Assembly (NCBI RefSeq): GCF_900188165.1
Contig: NZ_FZOS01000002.1
Span: 1-64,000 of the forward strand
Reading direction: 5' to 3'
Source of the DNA: Edaphosphingomonas laterariae
Lineage (GTDB): Bacteria > Pseudomonadota > Alphaproteobacteria > Sphingomonadales > Sphingomonadaceae
DNA length: 64,000 nucleotides
Part shown: positions 1 through 8,411 of the stretch, piece after piece
Layout of the letters: each line of letters starts with the position of its first letter
How positions within the stretch are numbered: the stretch's first letter is position 1
Notes under the pieces: generated by a model
Told to the model about the DNA's origin: nothing
Seen by the model: only the letters and a program-made list of their open reading frames with translations
Database searches by the model: none
Program-made: the position numbers and the translations under genes

Positions 1-84
1 TGGCGCAAGCCGGAGCCCTATAAGGGCAAGGGCATCAAGTATGCCGGCGAGTTCATCTTCCGCAAGGAAGGGAAGAAGAAGTAA
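1..84 (+). CDS. rplF: 50S ribosomal protein L6, C-terminal end (partial)
   Basis: The window opens inside this gene; the last 27 codons are visible, ending in TAA. The residues [12 protein letters not shown] followed by a Lys-rich end are the conserved C-terminus of bacterial L6, a 23S rRNA-binding protein of the large subunit near the factor-binding site. Its stop codon shares one base with the ATG of rplR, as expected for the spc operon order L6-L18-S5. The N-terminus lies outside the window. Confidence 0.93.
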   Translation, partial: WRKPEPYKGKGIKYAGEFIFRKEGKKK

Positions 85-437
85 TGGCCAAGCTCTCTCT
101 TTTCGCGAAGCGGCGCCAGCGCGTCCGCACCGCGCTCCGCGCCCGTGCGGGCACCCGTCCGCGCCTTTCGGTGCATCGCTCGGGCCGTCACATCTACGCC
201 CAGGTGATCGACGACGTGGCCGGCCGTACGGTCGCCTCGGCTTCGACGCTGGACAAGGACGTGCGTGGCACGACCGGCGCGACCGCCGATGCGGCGGCTG
301 CGGTGGGCAAGCGGCTGGCTGAGCGCGCTTCGGCCGCCGGCGTCACCCAGGTCGTGTTCGATCGCGGTGGCTTTCTGTTCCATGGTCGGGTGAAGGCTCT
401 CGCCGACGCCGCCCGCGAAGGCGGACTGGAGTTCTAA
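84..437 (+). CDS. rplR: 50S ribosomal protein L18
   Basis: 117 aa, the normal length for L18, which binds 5S rRNA together with L5 and places it on the large subunit. The basic N-terminus ([13 protein letters not shown]) and the segment [18 protein letters not shown] are typical, and the C-terminal [20 protein letters not shown] is the conserved 5S-binding part. The start overlaps the L6 stop by one base and the next gene, rpsE, begins two bases after its stop, so it is translated within the spc operon. Confidence 0.97.
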   Translation: MAKLSLFAKRRQRVRTALRARAGTRPRLSVHRSGRHIYAQVIDDVAGRTVASASTLDKDVRGTTGATADAAAAVGKRLAERASAAGVTQVVFDRGGFLFHGRVKALADAAREGGLEF

Positions 438-438
438 T

Positions 439-1164
439 ATGGCTGACGAAACCGAAAACCAGGGCGTTGAAGCGGCGCCCGCCGCTGGCAGCGCTCCGGA
501 AGGCGAGCGTCAGGGCCGTGGCCCGCGTGGCGGCCGTGGCCGTGGCCCGGGCGGTGATCGTGGCGGCCGTGGCCGCGACGGCAACCGTGGCCGTCGCGAC
601 GATCGTCGCGGTGGCGCCGAGGAAGGTGGCGAGGAGCTGATCGAAAAGCTCGTCCACATCAACCGCGTCTCGAAGACCGTGAAGGGCGGTAAGCGCTTCG
701 GCTTCGCAGCCCTCGTCGTCGTCGGCGACGGCAAGGGCCGGGCCGGCTTCGGCCACGGCAAGGCGCGCGAAGTGCCGGAAGCGATCTCGAAGGCGACTGC
801 CGCCGCCAAGAAGGCGATGGTCCGCGTTCCGCTGCGCGAAGGCCGCACGCTGCACCATGATGGCAACGGCCATTTCGGTGCGGGCCGCGTGACCCTGCGT
901 TCGGCGCCTCCGGGCACCGGCATCATCGCGGGTGGCCCGATGCGCGCCATCTTCGAAAGCCTGGGCGTTGCGGACGTGGTGACCAAGTCGGTCGGCACCT
1001 CCAACCCCTACAACATGATCCGTGCGACCTTCGAGGCGCTCACGGATCAGACCAGCCCGAAGTCGGTGGCGCAGCGCCGCGGCAAGAAGATCGCGGACCT
1101 GCTGGGTCGTGGCGGTGCTTCGGCCGAGGTTGCGGAAGCCGAAGCGGCTGCTGTCACGGAGTAA
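439..1164 (+). CDS. rpsE: 30S ribosomal protein S5, with long Arg/Gly-rich N-terminal extension
   Basis: S5 takes part in decoding accuracy and in forming the mRNA entry channel. The conserved S5 core ([20 protein letters not shown] onward, then the double-stranded-RNA-binding-like part and the C-terminal domain with [12 protein letters not shown]) begins near residue 65. The protein is 241 aa against about 165 in E. coli. The excess is an N-terminal extension of about 65 residues rich in RG and GGRGRGPGG-type repeats plus a short acidic start, and a short Ala/Glu tail. Extended S5 proteins occur in alphaproteobacteria. The start follows the L18 stop by one base. Confidence 0.97.
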   Translation: MADETENQGVEAAPAAGSAPEGERQGRGPRGGRGRGPGGDRGGRGRDGNRGRRDDRRGGAEEGGEELIEKLVHINRVSKTVKGGKRFGFAALVVVGDGKGRAGFGHGKAREVPEAISKATAAAKKAMVRVPLREGRTLHHDGNGHFGAGRVTLRSAPPGTGIIAGGPMRAIFESLGVADVVTKSVGTSNPYNMIRATFEALTDQTSPKSVAQRRGKKIADLLGRGGASAEVAEAEAAAVTE

Positions 1165-1170
1165 TCGGAC

Positions 1171-1347
1171 ATGGCAACCATCAAGGTGACGCAGACCGGT
1201 TCGCCGATCCGCCGGACCAAGGACCAGCGCGCGACCCTCGTCGGCCTGGGCCTCAACAAGATGCACCGGACCCGCGAACTCGAGGATACCCCCGAAGTTC
1301 GCGGCATGATCCGCAAGGTGCAGCACATGGTGAAGGTCGAGGGCTAA
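1171..1347 (+). CDS. rpmD: 50S ribosomal protein L30
   Basis: 58 aa, starting [15 protein letters not shown] and containing [19 protein letters not shown], the L30 signature that binds 23S rRNA. It starts six bases after the S5 stop and is in the usual place between rpsE and rplO. Length and sequence fit bacterial L30 with no sign of truncation. Confidence 0.96.
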   Translation: MATIKVTQTGSPIRRTKDQRATLVGLGLNKMHRTRELEDTPEVRGMIRKVQHMVKVEG

Positions 1348-1376
1348 GCCCTTCGGCCTTCCCGGCGAAAGCCCGG

Positions 1377-1430
1377 ATCGATAATGGCGCTGCGGTGATG
1401 GCTTGGGCCGCACCGCAGCGCCTTGTCGAT
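1377..1430 (+). promoter_or_regulatory. Long hairpin between rpmD and rplO
   Basis: GGCGCTGCGGTG at 1386-1397 is perfectly complementary to CACCGCAGCGCC at 1411-1422, with a 13-nt loop. Outer bases ATCGATAA (1377-1384) continue pairing with TTGTCGAT (1423-1430), with one G-U pair and one bulged T, so the stem approaches 20 pairs. It lies inside the 164-bp gap of the spc operon and has no U-tract. It may be a processing site, an attenuator or a ribosomal-protein binding site; this is inference. Confidence 0.6.
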
Positions 1431-1511
1431 TAGGGGTTCCGTCGCAATCACGATCGGGCTAGGGGCCACGGCTCCATCCCAGCGCGACAAAAGCGAAAGC
1501 GAGTGCAAGAC

Positions 1512-2042
1512 ATGAAACTGAACGACATCCGCGACAACCAGGGCGCCCGCAAGGGCCGGGTCCGCGTCGGCCGCGGCATCGGTTCGGGCCTCGGCAAGAC
1601 CGGCGGCCGCGGCCAGAAGGGTCAGAAGAGCCGCTCGGGCGTCTCGATCAAGGGCTTCGAGGGCGGTCAGATGCCGCTCCACATGCGTCTGCCGAAGCGC
1701 GGCTTCAACAACATCTTCGCCAAGGATTATGCCGAAGCGAATCTGGGCCAGATCCAGGCGCTGGTCGATGCCGGCAAGATCGACGGCAAGGCGCTGATCG
1801 ATCACGCCGTGCTGAAGGCCGCCGGCATTGCCCGTGGCGGCAAGGACGGCGTCCGCATCCTCGCCAAGGGCGAAGTGACCGCCAAGCTGTCGTTCAAGGT
1901 CGCCGGCGTGTCGAAGACCGCCAAGGAAGCGATCGAGAAGGCCGGCGGTTCGGTCGAGGTGATCGAGGTGGTGCCGGCGGCCGAGAAGGCCGCTGCCAAG
2001 AAGGGCACCGCGCTCGCCGCCAAGAAGGCCGGCAAGGCCTGA
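1512..2042 (+). CDS. rplO: 50S ribosomal protein L15
   Basis: 176 aa. The N-terminal Gly/Lys-rich arm ([20 protein letters not shown]) and the [19 protein letters not shown] motif identify L15, a late-assembly 23S rRNA-binding protein. I chose ATG 1512 (MKLNDIRDN) because family members begin MKLNDIR; an in-frame GTG nine bases upstream is less likely. The C-terminus carries an Ala/Lys-rich tail longer than in E. coli. It is separated from rpmD by 164 bp holding a strong hairpin and from secY by 124 bp. Confidence 0.96.
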   Translation: MKLNDIRDNQGARKGRVRVGRGIGSGLGKTGGRGQKGQKSRSGVSIKGFEGGQMPLHMRLPKRGFNNIFAKDYAEANLGQIQALVDAGKIDGKALIDHAVLKAAGIARGGKDGVRILAKGEVTAKLSFKVAGVSKTAKEAIEKAGGSVEVIEVVPAAEKAAAKKGTALAAKKAGKA

Positions 2043-2078
2043 ACTTCGGGACCGCTTGATCGGCCATCCTGTTGAGGG

Positions 2079-2106
2079 CTGACAAGCGTGCCACGGACAC
2101 TATATG
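2079..2106 (+). promoter_or_regulatory. Candidate promoter upstream of secY
   Basis: CTGACA (2079-2084) and TATATG (2101-2106) are separated by 16 bp, resembling a housekeeping -35/-10 pair. It would give secY and adk a promoter separate from the upstream ribosomal genes. Seen only as sequence similarity to the consensus. Confidence 0.35.
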
Positions 2107-2149
2107 AGGCGGCGGGGGGCGTAGAGGCACTCCGCCGCCTTCAATTTTT
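2107..2149 (+). terminator. GC hairpin followed by T-rich run before secY
   Basis: AGGCGGCGG (2107-2115) pairs with CCGCCGCCT (2132-2140) around a 16-nt loop and is followed by TCAATTTTT. This has the form of an intrinsic terminator or attenuator in the rplO-secY gap. It would separate ribosomal-protein output from secY/adk expression, or act as a leader structure if the candidate promoter just upstream is used. Confidence 0.5.
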
Positions 2150-2166
2150 CCGAGGTCGTTAAACGC

Positions 2167-3534
2167 ATGGCATCCGCAGCCGAACAACTGGCCGCCAACG
2201 TCAGTCTCGCCCAGTTCGCGAAGGCGACTGAACTCAAGAAGCGCCTATGGTTCACGCTTGGCGCGCTGATCGTGTTCCGCCTGCTGAGCTTCGTGCCGCT
2301 GCCCGGTATCGATCCGGTGGCGCTGCAGAATCAGTTCAACACCACCAAGGGTGGCGTGCTCGACTTCTTCAACACCTTCTCGGGCGGCAGCCTTGAGCGC
2401 ATGAGCCTCATCGCGCTCGGCGTGATGCCATACATCACCGCCTCGATCGTCGTGCAGCTGGCGACCTCGCTGTCGCCGACGCTGGCCGCGATCAAGAAGG
2501 AAGGCGAAAGCGGCCGCAAGAAGCTGAACCAGTACACCCGCTATGGCACGGTGCTGCTGACCGCGATCCAGGGCTATTTCATCGCCGTCGGCCTTGAAAG
2601 CTGGGGCGCCGATCAGGGCATGTCGGCCGTGCTCGATCCGGGCATGCTGTTCCGCATCACCACCGTGATCACGCTGATCGGCGGTACGATGTTCCTGATG
2701 TGGCTGGGCGAACAGATCACCAGCCGCGGTATCGGCAACGGCGTTTCGCTGATCATCATGGCCGGCATCGTCGCATCGCTGCCGACCCATCTGGCGCAGC
2801 TGTTCGAAGGCGGCCGCAGCGGTTCGCTGTCGCCGATCCTGATCATCGGCGTGATCGCGCTGATCGGTGGCCTGATCCTGTTCATCTGCTTCATGGAACG
2901 TGCGCAGCGCCGCGTGCTGATCCAGTATCCCAAGCGCCAGACGGCCAAGGGCATGATGCAGGGCGACAAGAGCTTCCTGCCGCTCAAGATCAACACCGCC
3001 AACGTGATTCCGCCGATCTTCGCCTCGTCGCTGCTGCTGATGCCGCTGACGATCAGCCAGTTCGCCGGCCAGCGCGTGAATGACGAGACGCTGTGGGGGC
3101 AGGTGCTCACCTGGCTCAACCTGAACCTCGCCCATGGCGCGCCGATCTACATGGGTCTCTATGCCGCCGGCATCATCTTCTTCTGCTTCTTCTACACCGC
3201 CGTGGTGTTCAACCCGGAAGAGACGGCGGACAATCTGAAGCGTTATGGCGGTTTCATCCCCGGCATCCGCCCGGGCAAGCACACCGCCGACTATCTGGAT
3301 TTCGTGCTGACGCGCATCACCGTGATCGGTGCCGCCTATCTGACGCTGATCTGCCTCGTGCCGGAATATCTGGCGTCGCGGGCGGGCATCAGCTTCGCGC
3401 TTGGCGGCACCAGCCTGCTGATCGTCGTCAACGTGACGATCGATACGGTGACGCAGATCCAGAGCCACCTGCTCGCCCATCAATATGGCGATCTGATCAA
3501 GAAAGCGAAGCTCAAGGGCGGCGTTCGCCGCTAA
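2167..3534 (+). CDS. secY: Preprotein translocase subunit SecY
   Basis: 455 aa polytopic inner-membrane protein, the channel subunit of the SecYEG translocon. Typical features are the N-terminal ELKKRLWFTLGALIVFRL, the plug region after VPLPGIDP, and the cytoplasmic loop with RAQRRVLIQYPKRQ and the KINTANVIPPIFASSLLL stretch. Near the C-terminus FVLTRITVIGAAYL precedes the last membrane segments. About ten hydrophobic segments are visible and the length fits the family. It ends 34 bp before adk, as in most bacteria. Confidence 0.98.
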   Translation: MASAAEQLAANVSLAQFAKATELKKRLWFTLGALIVFRLLSFVPLPGIDPVALQNQFNTTKGGVLDFFNTFSGGSLERMSLIALGVMPYITASIVVQLATSLSPTLAAIKKEGESGRKKLNQYTRYGTVLLTAIQGYFIAVGLESWGADQGMSAVLDPGMLFRITTVITLIGGTMFLMWLGEQITSRGIGNGVSLIIMAGIVASLPTHLAQLFEGGRSGSLSPILIIGVIALIGGLILFICFMERAQRRVLIQYPKRQTAKGMMQGDKSFLPLKINTANVIPPIFASSLLLMPLTISQFAGQRVNDETLWGQVLTWLNLNLAHGAPIYMGLYAAGIIFFCFFYTAVVFNPEETADNLKRYGGFIPGIRPGKHTADYLDFVLTRITVIGAAYLTLICLVPEYLASRAGISFALGGTSLLIVVNVTIDTVTQIQSHLLAHQYGDLIKKAKLKGGVRR

Positions 3535-3568
3535 GGCCATCGCGCGGAACAGAGGGGATCACTTTCCG

Positions 3569-4219
3569 ATGAACATCATTCTGCTGGGGCCTCCGGGCGC
3601 GGGCAAGGGCACCCAGGCGAGCCGGCTTGTCGCCGAACGCGGCATGGTCCAGCTGTCCACCGGCGACATGCTGCGCGCGGCGGTCAAGGCCGGCACGCCG
3701 ATCGGCCTCAAGGCCAAGGCGGTGATGGAGGCGGGCGAACTGGTGTCGGACGAGATCGTGTCCGGCCTGATCGGTGAGCAGCTCGATGCGCTCGCGCCAG
3801 AAACCGGCGTGATCTTCGACGGCTATCCGCGCACCGCGGCCCAGGCCGAATCGCTCGATGGCCTGCTCGCCAGCCGTAACCGCACGCTCGATCGCGTGAT
3901 CGAGCTGGAAGTGAACGAGGATGCGCTGGTCGAGCGCATCACCGGCCGCTTCACCTGCGCCAAGTGCGGCGAAGGCTATCACGACACGTTCAAGCGCCCC
4001 AAGGTGGATGGCGTGTGCGACGTGTGCGGATCGACCGAGTTCAAGCGCCGGCCCGACGACAATGAGGAAACGGTGCGGACGCGGATGGCCGAGTATCGCG
4101 CCAAGACCGCGCCGATCCTGCCGATCTACGAAGCGCGCGGCCTTGTCGCCCGCGTCGACGGCATGGCGCCCATCGCCGATGTGGAAACCTCGATCGAGGC
4201 GATTCTCGGGCCCAAGTGA
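3569..4219 (+). CDS. adk: Adenylate kinase (zinc-type long form)
   Basis: 216 aa enzyme catalysing ATP + AMP to 2 ADP in the cytosol. The P-loop GPPGAGKGTQ is at residues 7-16, the AMP-binding STGDMLR follows, and FDGYPRT lies near residue 85. The LID domain holds CxxC...CxxC (CAKCG and CDVCG), so this is the zinc-binding form. It sits directly after secY. In most related genomes rpsM would follow; here a block of unrelated genes follows instead. Confidence 0.98.
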   Translation: MNIILLGPPGAGKGTQASRLVAERGMVQLSTGDMLRAAVKAGTPIGLKAKAVMEAGELVSDEIVSGLIGEQLDALAPETGVIFDGYPRTAAQAESLDGLLASRNRTLDRVIELEVNEDALVERITGRFTCAKCGEGYHDTFKRPKVDGVCDVCGSTEFKRRPDDNEETVRTRMAEYRAKTAPILPIYEARGLVARVDGMAPIADVETSIEAILGPK

Positions 4220-4236
4220 CCCGAAGCGGGAAGGGC

Positions 4237-4258
4237 GGGGGGCGTCATGGCGCTCCCC
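4237..4258 (+). terminator. GC hairpin after adk
   Basis: GGGGGGCG (4237-4244) pairs with CGCTCCCC (4251-4258) around the six-base loop TCATGG, with one G-U pair. No U-tract follows, so it may be a weak terminator or a 3'-end stabiliser for the spc transcript. Confidence 0.4.
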
Positions 4259-4310
4259 GCACCGCCCGCCCCATGATAGGCTTGGCCCCGCATCCGTGGG
4301 GAGGAAGCCG

Positions 4311-4832
4311 ATGTCATTCCCGAAAATCCTGATCGCCGGCGTCGCGCTGGCGATGGCCGCGCCGGCGGCGGCCGAAGTCGTGGCCGCGACGCCCGCAGGC
4401 TTCAAGCTGGCGCGCAGCGTGACGGTGAAGGCGACGCCGGCCGAGGCTTATGCGGCGCTGGGCCGTATCGGCCAATGGTGGAATGGCGAGCACAGCTATT
4501 CAGGCAATGCAGCGAACATGCGGCTCGATCCGCGCGCCGGCGGCTGCTTCTGCGAGGCGTTGCCGGGCGGCGGGAGCATCGAGCATGGCCGGGTTATCTA
4601 TGCTGAGCCGGGCAAGCTGCTGCGCTTTACCGGCGGGCTGGGGCCGTTGCAGGCTGACGCCATCACCGGCACGCTGACCTGGAGCATCGAGGCCAAAAGC
4701 GGTGCGACGCAGATCACCCAATCCTATGTCGCGGGCGGCTATACGCCGGGCGGGCTGGAAAGCCTGGCCCCGATCGTCGATCAGGTGCTGGGCGAGCAAC
4801 TCGACCGGCTGAAGGCCTATCTCGACAAATGA
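4311..4832 (+). CDS. Secreted SRPBCC (START/Bet v1-like) protein
   Basis: 173 aa. A signal peptide is visible (FPKILIAGVALAMAAPAAAE, cleavage near residue 22). The rest matches the SRPBCC hydrophobic-ligand-binding fold: TPAEAYAALGRIGQWWNGEHSYS, then LDPRAGGCFCE, LRFTGGLGPLQ and an amphipathic C-terminal helix LGEQLDRLKAYL. Such proteins bind lipids or small hydrophobic molecules; the ligand here is unknown. ATG 4311 follows GGGGAGGA. The stop overlaps the start of the next, frameshifted, gene, suggesting the two were one transcription unit. Confidence 0.8.
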   Translation: MSFPKILIAGVALAMAAPAAAEVVAATPAGFKLARSVTVKATPAEAYAALGRIGQWWNGEHSYSGNAANMRLDPRAGGCFCEALPGGGSIEHGRVIYAEPGKLLRFTGGLGPLQADAITGTLTWSIEAKSGATQITQSYVAGGYTPGGLESLAPIVDQVLGEQLDRLKAYLDK

Positions 4833-6271
4833 GCGCCCCAAAGGGCGCGGTGCCGCGACGTCGCGCGTCGGCAAAGGACGGATCGTGGAAGAGGTGGCTG
4901 GCCGCGAGCCTCGCCGTCCTGCTCGGGGCCGCCGTGCCGGTCCCGGCATCGGGCCAAGCGGCACGCCCGGGTGCGCCACTCGACGGCATCTTTCGCGACT
5001 GGCTGGACGCGTTCAACTCGGGCGATCCTGGGCGCATCAAGAGCGTCTATGCGCGCTATGCCGGCGATCCGGAGCCGATCTTCGCGCTTGAGCAGGCCGA
5101 AGATACATGTGGTGTAACGGTCGATCGGATCGCGGCGCGTTCGGCGACCGCGATGACCGTGCTGCTCCGCCAGCGCTGCCTGCCGGGGTTGCAGCGCCTG
5201 AAGCTGGAGCTTGCGGATAGCGGCGCCTCGACCCTCAAGGTGCTGGACCTGTGGCCGCTTCCCCTGCCTGACGACCAAGCGATTGACGCTACCGCTGCGA
5301 TTGCCCGGCGCCTCGCGGCCCGCGACGATTTCGCCGGATCATTGATCATTCGACGTGGCGACACGAGGCTCCTCGCGCAGAGCTGGGGGTTGGTCGATCC
5401 GCCGCGCGCTCAACCCATCACGCTCGACACGCCGATGTTCCTCGCTTCGGCGGGCAAGATGTTCACGGCCGTCGCGGTGCTGCAACTCGTCGATGCGGGA
5501 AGGTGGCGCTGGATGCGCCGTTGAGCCGATATCTACCCGATTATCCCAACGCCGAGATGGCGAAGGTGACGATCCGGCAGTTGCTCACCCACCGCGCGGG
5601 CACCGGCGACATCGGCATTCTGGGGCGCGACGATGCCCATAACCGGGCCACGGTGCGCACGATTGCGGACATGATCCGGTTGAACGGCAACCGGGCGCCG
5701 GCCTTTCCGCCGGGCAGCAAGGATGATTATTCCAACTATGGTTTCATCCTGTTGGGCGCGGTGATCGAGCGCGTCACCCACGGCGGCTATTATGATTATG
5801 TCCGGCAGCATGTGTTCGAACCCGCTGGCATGACGGCAAGCGGCTTTCCCGACCGCGATCATCTGGGCGAAGTTGCGGTCGGTTACACAAGCTTCTTTGG
5901 GGGGCGAACCTCGCAAGGTCGTCAATACCGGCACGCTGCCCTGGCGCGGCTCGCCCGCTGGCGGTGGCGTGGCGAGCGCGAACGATATGCTACGCTTCTT
6001 CGATGCCATGCGGGCCGGGACGCTGCTTTCGCCCGCCATGTTCAGGCTGGCCACAAGCGTTGGCGCGACGCCCTGGTATGGGATGGGCTTCGTCGTCAAT
6101 TCTGGCCGTGACCGGAGCTGGGGCCATGGCGGCAACGCGTATGGCATGGACGTGGCCGCGCATCATTTTTCGACGGTCGATACCAGCTTCATCTGCCTCG
6201 CGACGCGCGACATGGTGTGCAACCGCCTGATCTTCGCGTGGAACCTGAGGACGTTTCCGCCGCAGGACTAA
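4829..6271 (+). pseudogene. Serine beta-lactamase-like hydrolase, disrupted by two single-base frameshifts
   Basis: Joined across three reading segments the product is a secreted class-C-type serine hydrolase: signal peptide, N-terminal domain of about 130 residues, catalytic SxxK as SAGK in FLASAGKMFTAVAVLQL, YxN as DYSNYGF, and the late HGG in WGHGGNAYG. The first segment runs to a TGA at 5522-5524; near 5497-5502 (GCGGGAAGG) one base appears to be missing. The middle segment continues to about 5897, where a six-G run appears to carry one base too many, returning to the original frame. Both events sit in G runs, so sequencing error is as likely as real decay. Confidence 0.8.
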
Positions 6272-6319
6272 CACGCCACGACTGCCTATCTGCTGCCACG
6301 TCGGCGATGCCTTCGCGGT

Positions 6320-6835
6320 TTACTGCGGCTGCTGGCGCGTGGCTTTACCGATCAGGGGGGCAATGGGCATCAGATCGCGGGCGGCGCGGATGGCTTCGGC
6401 GATCGGGACGTAGCGGACGTCCTGGCAGCCGAGGCTGAGCGCGAGCGAGACGGGTGTGCCGGTGCGATCGACCCAGCGCACCGTCCAGCTAGGCGCGTCG
6501 GTGCGGAAGGTTTCGCACTCCTCCGGCCCGATGCGGCGGTCCGCCATCGGGCGATAGGGGGCGAGCTTCTCCTCGATCTCACGAAAGACGGAGGGGTCGG
6601 CGGTGAAGCTTTGTTCGCCGATGCGCGCGACGAAGCGGGTGCCGACGAACCGGCCGGTGCCGTTGGCCGACAAACGCGCGCTATAGACGGGGCAGCTGCC
6701 GAAACAGGGGCCGGCAGCGATGGTGATTTCCGCCGTGCCCGCCGGCGCTTCGGCCTGTGCCAACGCCGATGCGGACGGCGTGGCCAGGGCGCCGAGCATG
6801 AACAACCATCCTGCCTTGGATGCGGCACTGGCCAT
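6320..6835 (-). CDS. Secreted DUF6438-type protein
   Basis: 171 aa from the chosen start MASAASKAGWLFMLGALATP, which gives a clear signal peptide ending near ASALAQA. The mature part begins with an ITIAAGPCFGSCPVYSARL segment, the hallmark of DUF6438 proteins (two close cysteines then PVY). A further pair of cysteines occurs (ECETF and LGCQDV). Function unknown; the fold is probably a small periplasmic or outer-membrane-associated domain. The frame is open further upstream, but that region is the gdhA promoter, so the shorter start is preferred. Divergent from gdhA. Confidence 0.7.
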   Translation of the reverse strand: MASAASKAGWLFMLGALATPSASALAQAEAPAGTAEITIAAGPCFGSCPVYSARLSANGTGRFVGTRFVARIGEQSFTADPSVFREIEEKLAPYRPMADRRIGPEECETFRTDAPSWTVRWVDRTGTPVSLALSLGCQDVRYVPIAEAIRAARDLMPIAPLIGKATRQQPQ

Positions 6836-6987
6836 ATAGTTTGCGAGCCTCTGTCGTTTACTGTTGGAATACCATGTTGTCGCACTGGACGGCATCAATT
6901 CCGTGATAATGATGCCGCCGTGATTTGCCCGACTCAAGAGGGCAGGCGCCGGGGTCGAACCATTGAACTCTATCGGGGGTATTGGGG

Positions 6988-8343
6988 ATGGCCGTTCATG
7001 ATCATGTTGATCTTCCGACATTCATCGAAGGCGTAAAAAAACGCAATCCGGGGCAGCCGGAATTCGTCCAGGCGGTACAGGAAGTCGCCGAAGACATTTT
7101 CGGCTTCATCGCCGACAAGGAAGAATATCACGAATATCAGATTCTGCGGCGCATGGCCGAGCCCGACAGGATAATATCCTTCCGGGTGTGCTGGGAGGAC
7201 GACAAGGGCAATATCCGCGTCCAGCGCGGCTATCGCGTCCAGAACAACAATGCGATCGGGCCTTATAAGGGCGGTATCCGCTTTCACCCTTCGGTGAACG
7301 AAAGCGTGCTGAAATTCCTGGCGTTCGAACAGACTTTCAAGAATGCGCTGACCGGCCTGCCGATGGGCGGGGCCAAGGGCGGATCGAACTTCAACCCCAA
7401 GGGCAAATCGATCCACGAGATCATGCGATTCTGCCAGAGCTTCATGACCGAGCTCTATCGCCATGTCGGTGCCGACGTGGACGTGCCGGCGGGCGATATC
7501 GGCGTCGGCGCGCGCGAAATCGGCTTCATGTTCGGCCAGTATAAGCGGATCACCAACCAGTTCACCGGCGTGCTGACCGGCAAGGGGCTGGAATATGGCG
7601 GTTCGCTGATCCGGCCCGAGGCGACCGGCTATGGCGCGGTCTATTTCCTCGCCAACATGCTGGCGACCAAGGGGCAGGACCTGACCGGCAAGATCGCCGT
7701 CATTTCAGGTTCGGGCAATGTCGCCACGCATGCGGCGGAAAAGGTGGTGCAGCTTGGCGGCAAGGTCGTCACGCTGTCCGACAGCGAAGGCTTCGTCCAC
7801 GATCCGGACGGCATCACGCAGGAAAAGATCGACTGGGTGAAGGCGCACAAGACCAAGCGCCGGGGCCGCATATCCGAATATGCCGACGCCTTCGCGTCGG
7901 CGAGCTTCCACGCCGGCAAGACGCCGTGGGGCGTGCCGTGCGACGTGGCTTTGCCCTGCGCGACGCAGAATGAGCTATTGGGCGAGGATGCCCGGACGCT
8001 GGTGCGCAACGGCTGCATCGCCGTGTCGGAAGGGGCGAACATGCCGACCGATCTGGCCGGAGTGCATGTCTTCAAGGATGCGCGCATCCTCTATGCGCCC
8101 GGCAAGGCGGCCAATGCCGGCGGCGTCGCGGTGTCTGGGCTGGAAATGAGCCAGAATTCCGAACGCCGTTCGTGGAAGGAAAGCGAGCTGCAACAGCTGC
8201 TGCTCGATATCATGGAGGGCATCCACAAGAGCTGCCTGACCTATGGCCGCGTGTCCGACGATTATGTGGACTATGTGAAGGGCGCCAATATTGCCGGCTT
8301 CAAGAAGGTGGCCGATGCGATGCTGGCTTATGGCGTGGTGTGA
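6988..8343 (+). CDS. gdhA: NADP-specific glutamate dehydrogenase
   Basis: 451 aa hexameric-type enzyme that interconverts 2-oxoglutarate plus ammonium and glutamate in the cytosol. Visible motifs are PYKGGIRFHP near residue 92, LPMGGAKGGS with the catalytic lysine near residue 130, PAGDIGVGAREIGFMFGQY, the dinucleotide-binding VISGSGNVATHA, and GANMPT. ATG 6988 (MAVHDHVDLP) lies eight bases after a GGGGG run; an in-frame TTG six bases upstream is less likely. It is convergent with a glutaminase gene, placing two glutamate-producing enzymes together. Confidence 0.97.
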   Translation: MAVHDHVDLPTFIEGVKKRNPGQPEFVQAVQEVAEDIFGFIADKEEYHEYQILRRMAEPDRIISFRVCWEDDKGNIRVQRGYRVQNNNAIGPYKGGIRFHPSVNESVLKFLAFEQTFKNALTGLPMGGAKGGSNFNPKGKSIHEIMRFCQSFMTELYRHVGADVDVPAGDIGVGAREIGFMFGQYKRITNQFTGVLTGKGLEYGGSLIRPEATGYGAVYFLANMLATKGQDLTGKIAVISGSGNVATHAAEKVVQLGGKVVTLSDSEGFVHDPDGITQEKIDWVKAHKTKRRGRISEYADAFASASFHAGKTPWGVPCDVALPCATQNELLGEDARTLVRNGCIAVSEGANMPTDLAGVHVFKDARILYAPGKAANAGGVAVSGLEMSQNSERRSWKESELQQLLLDIMEGIHKSCLTYGRVSDDYVDYVKGANIAGFKKVADAMLAYGVV

Positions 8344-8411
8344 CGCGCGGCCGATCGGCTGATACCTCGCCGGGCTGACGATGGGGGCGGTGGAGCGGTG
8401 GGGCGGCGGCC

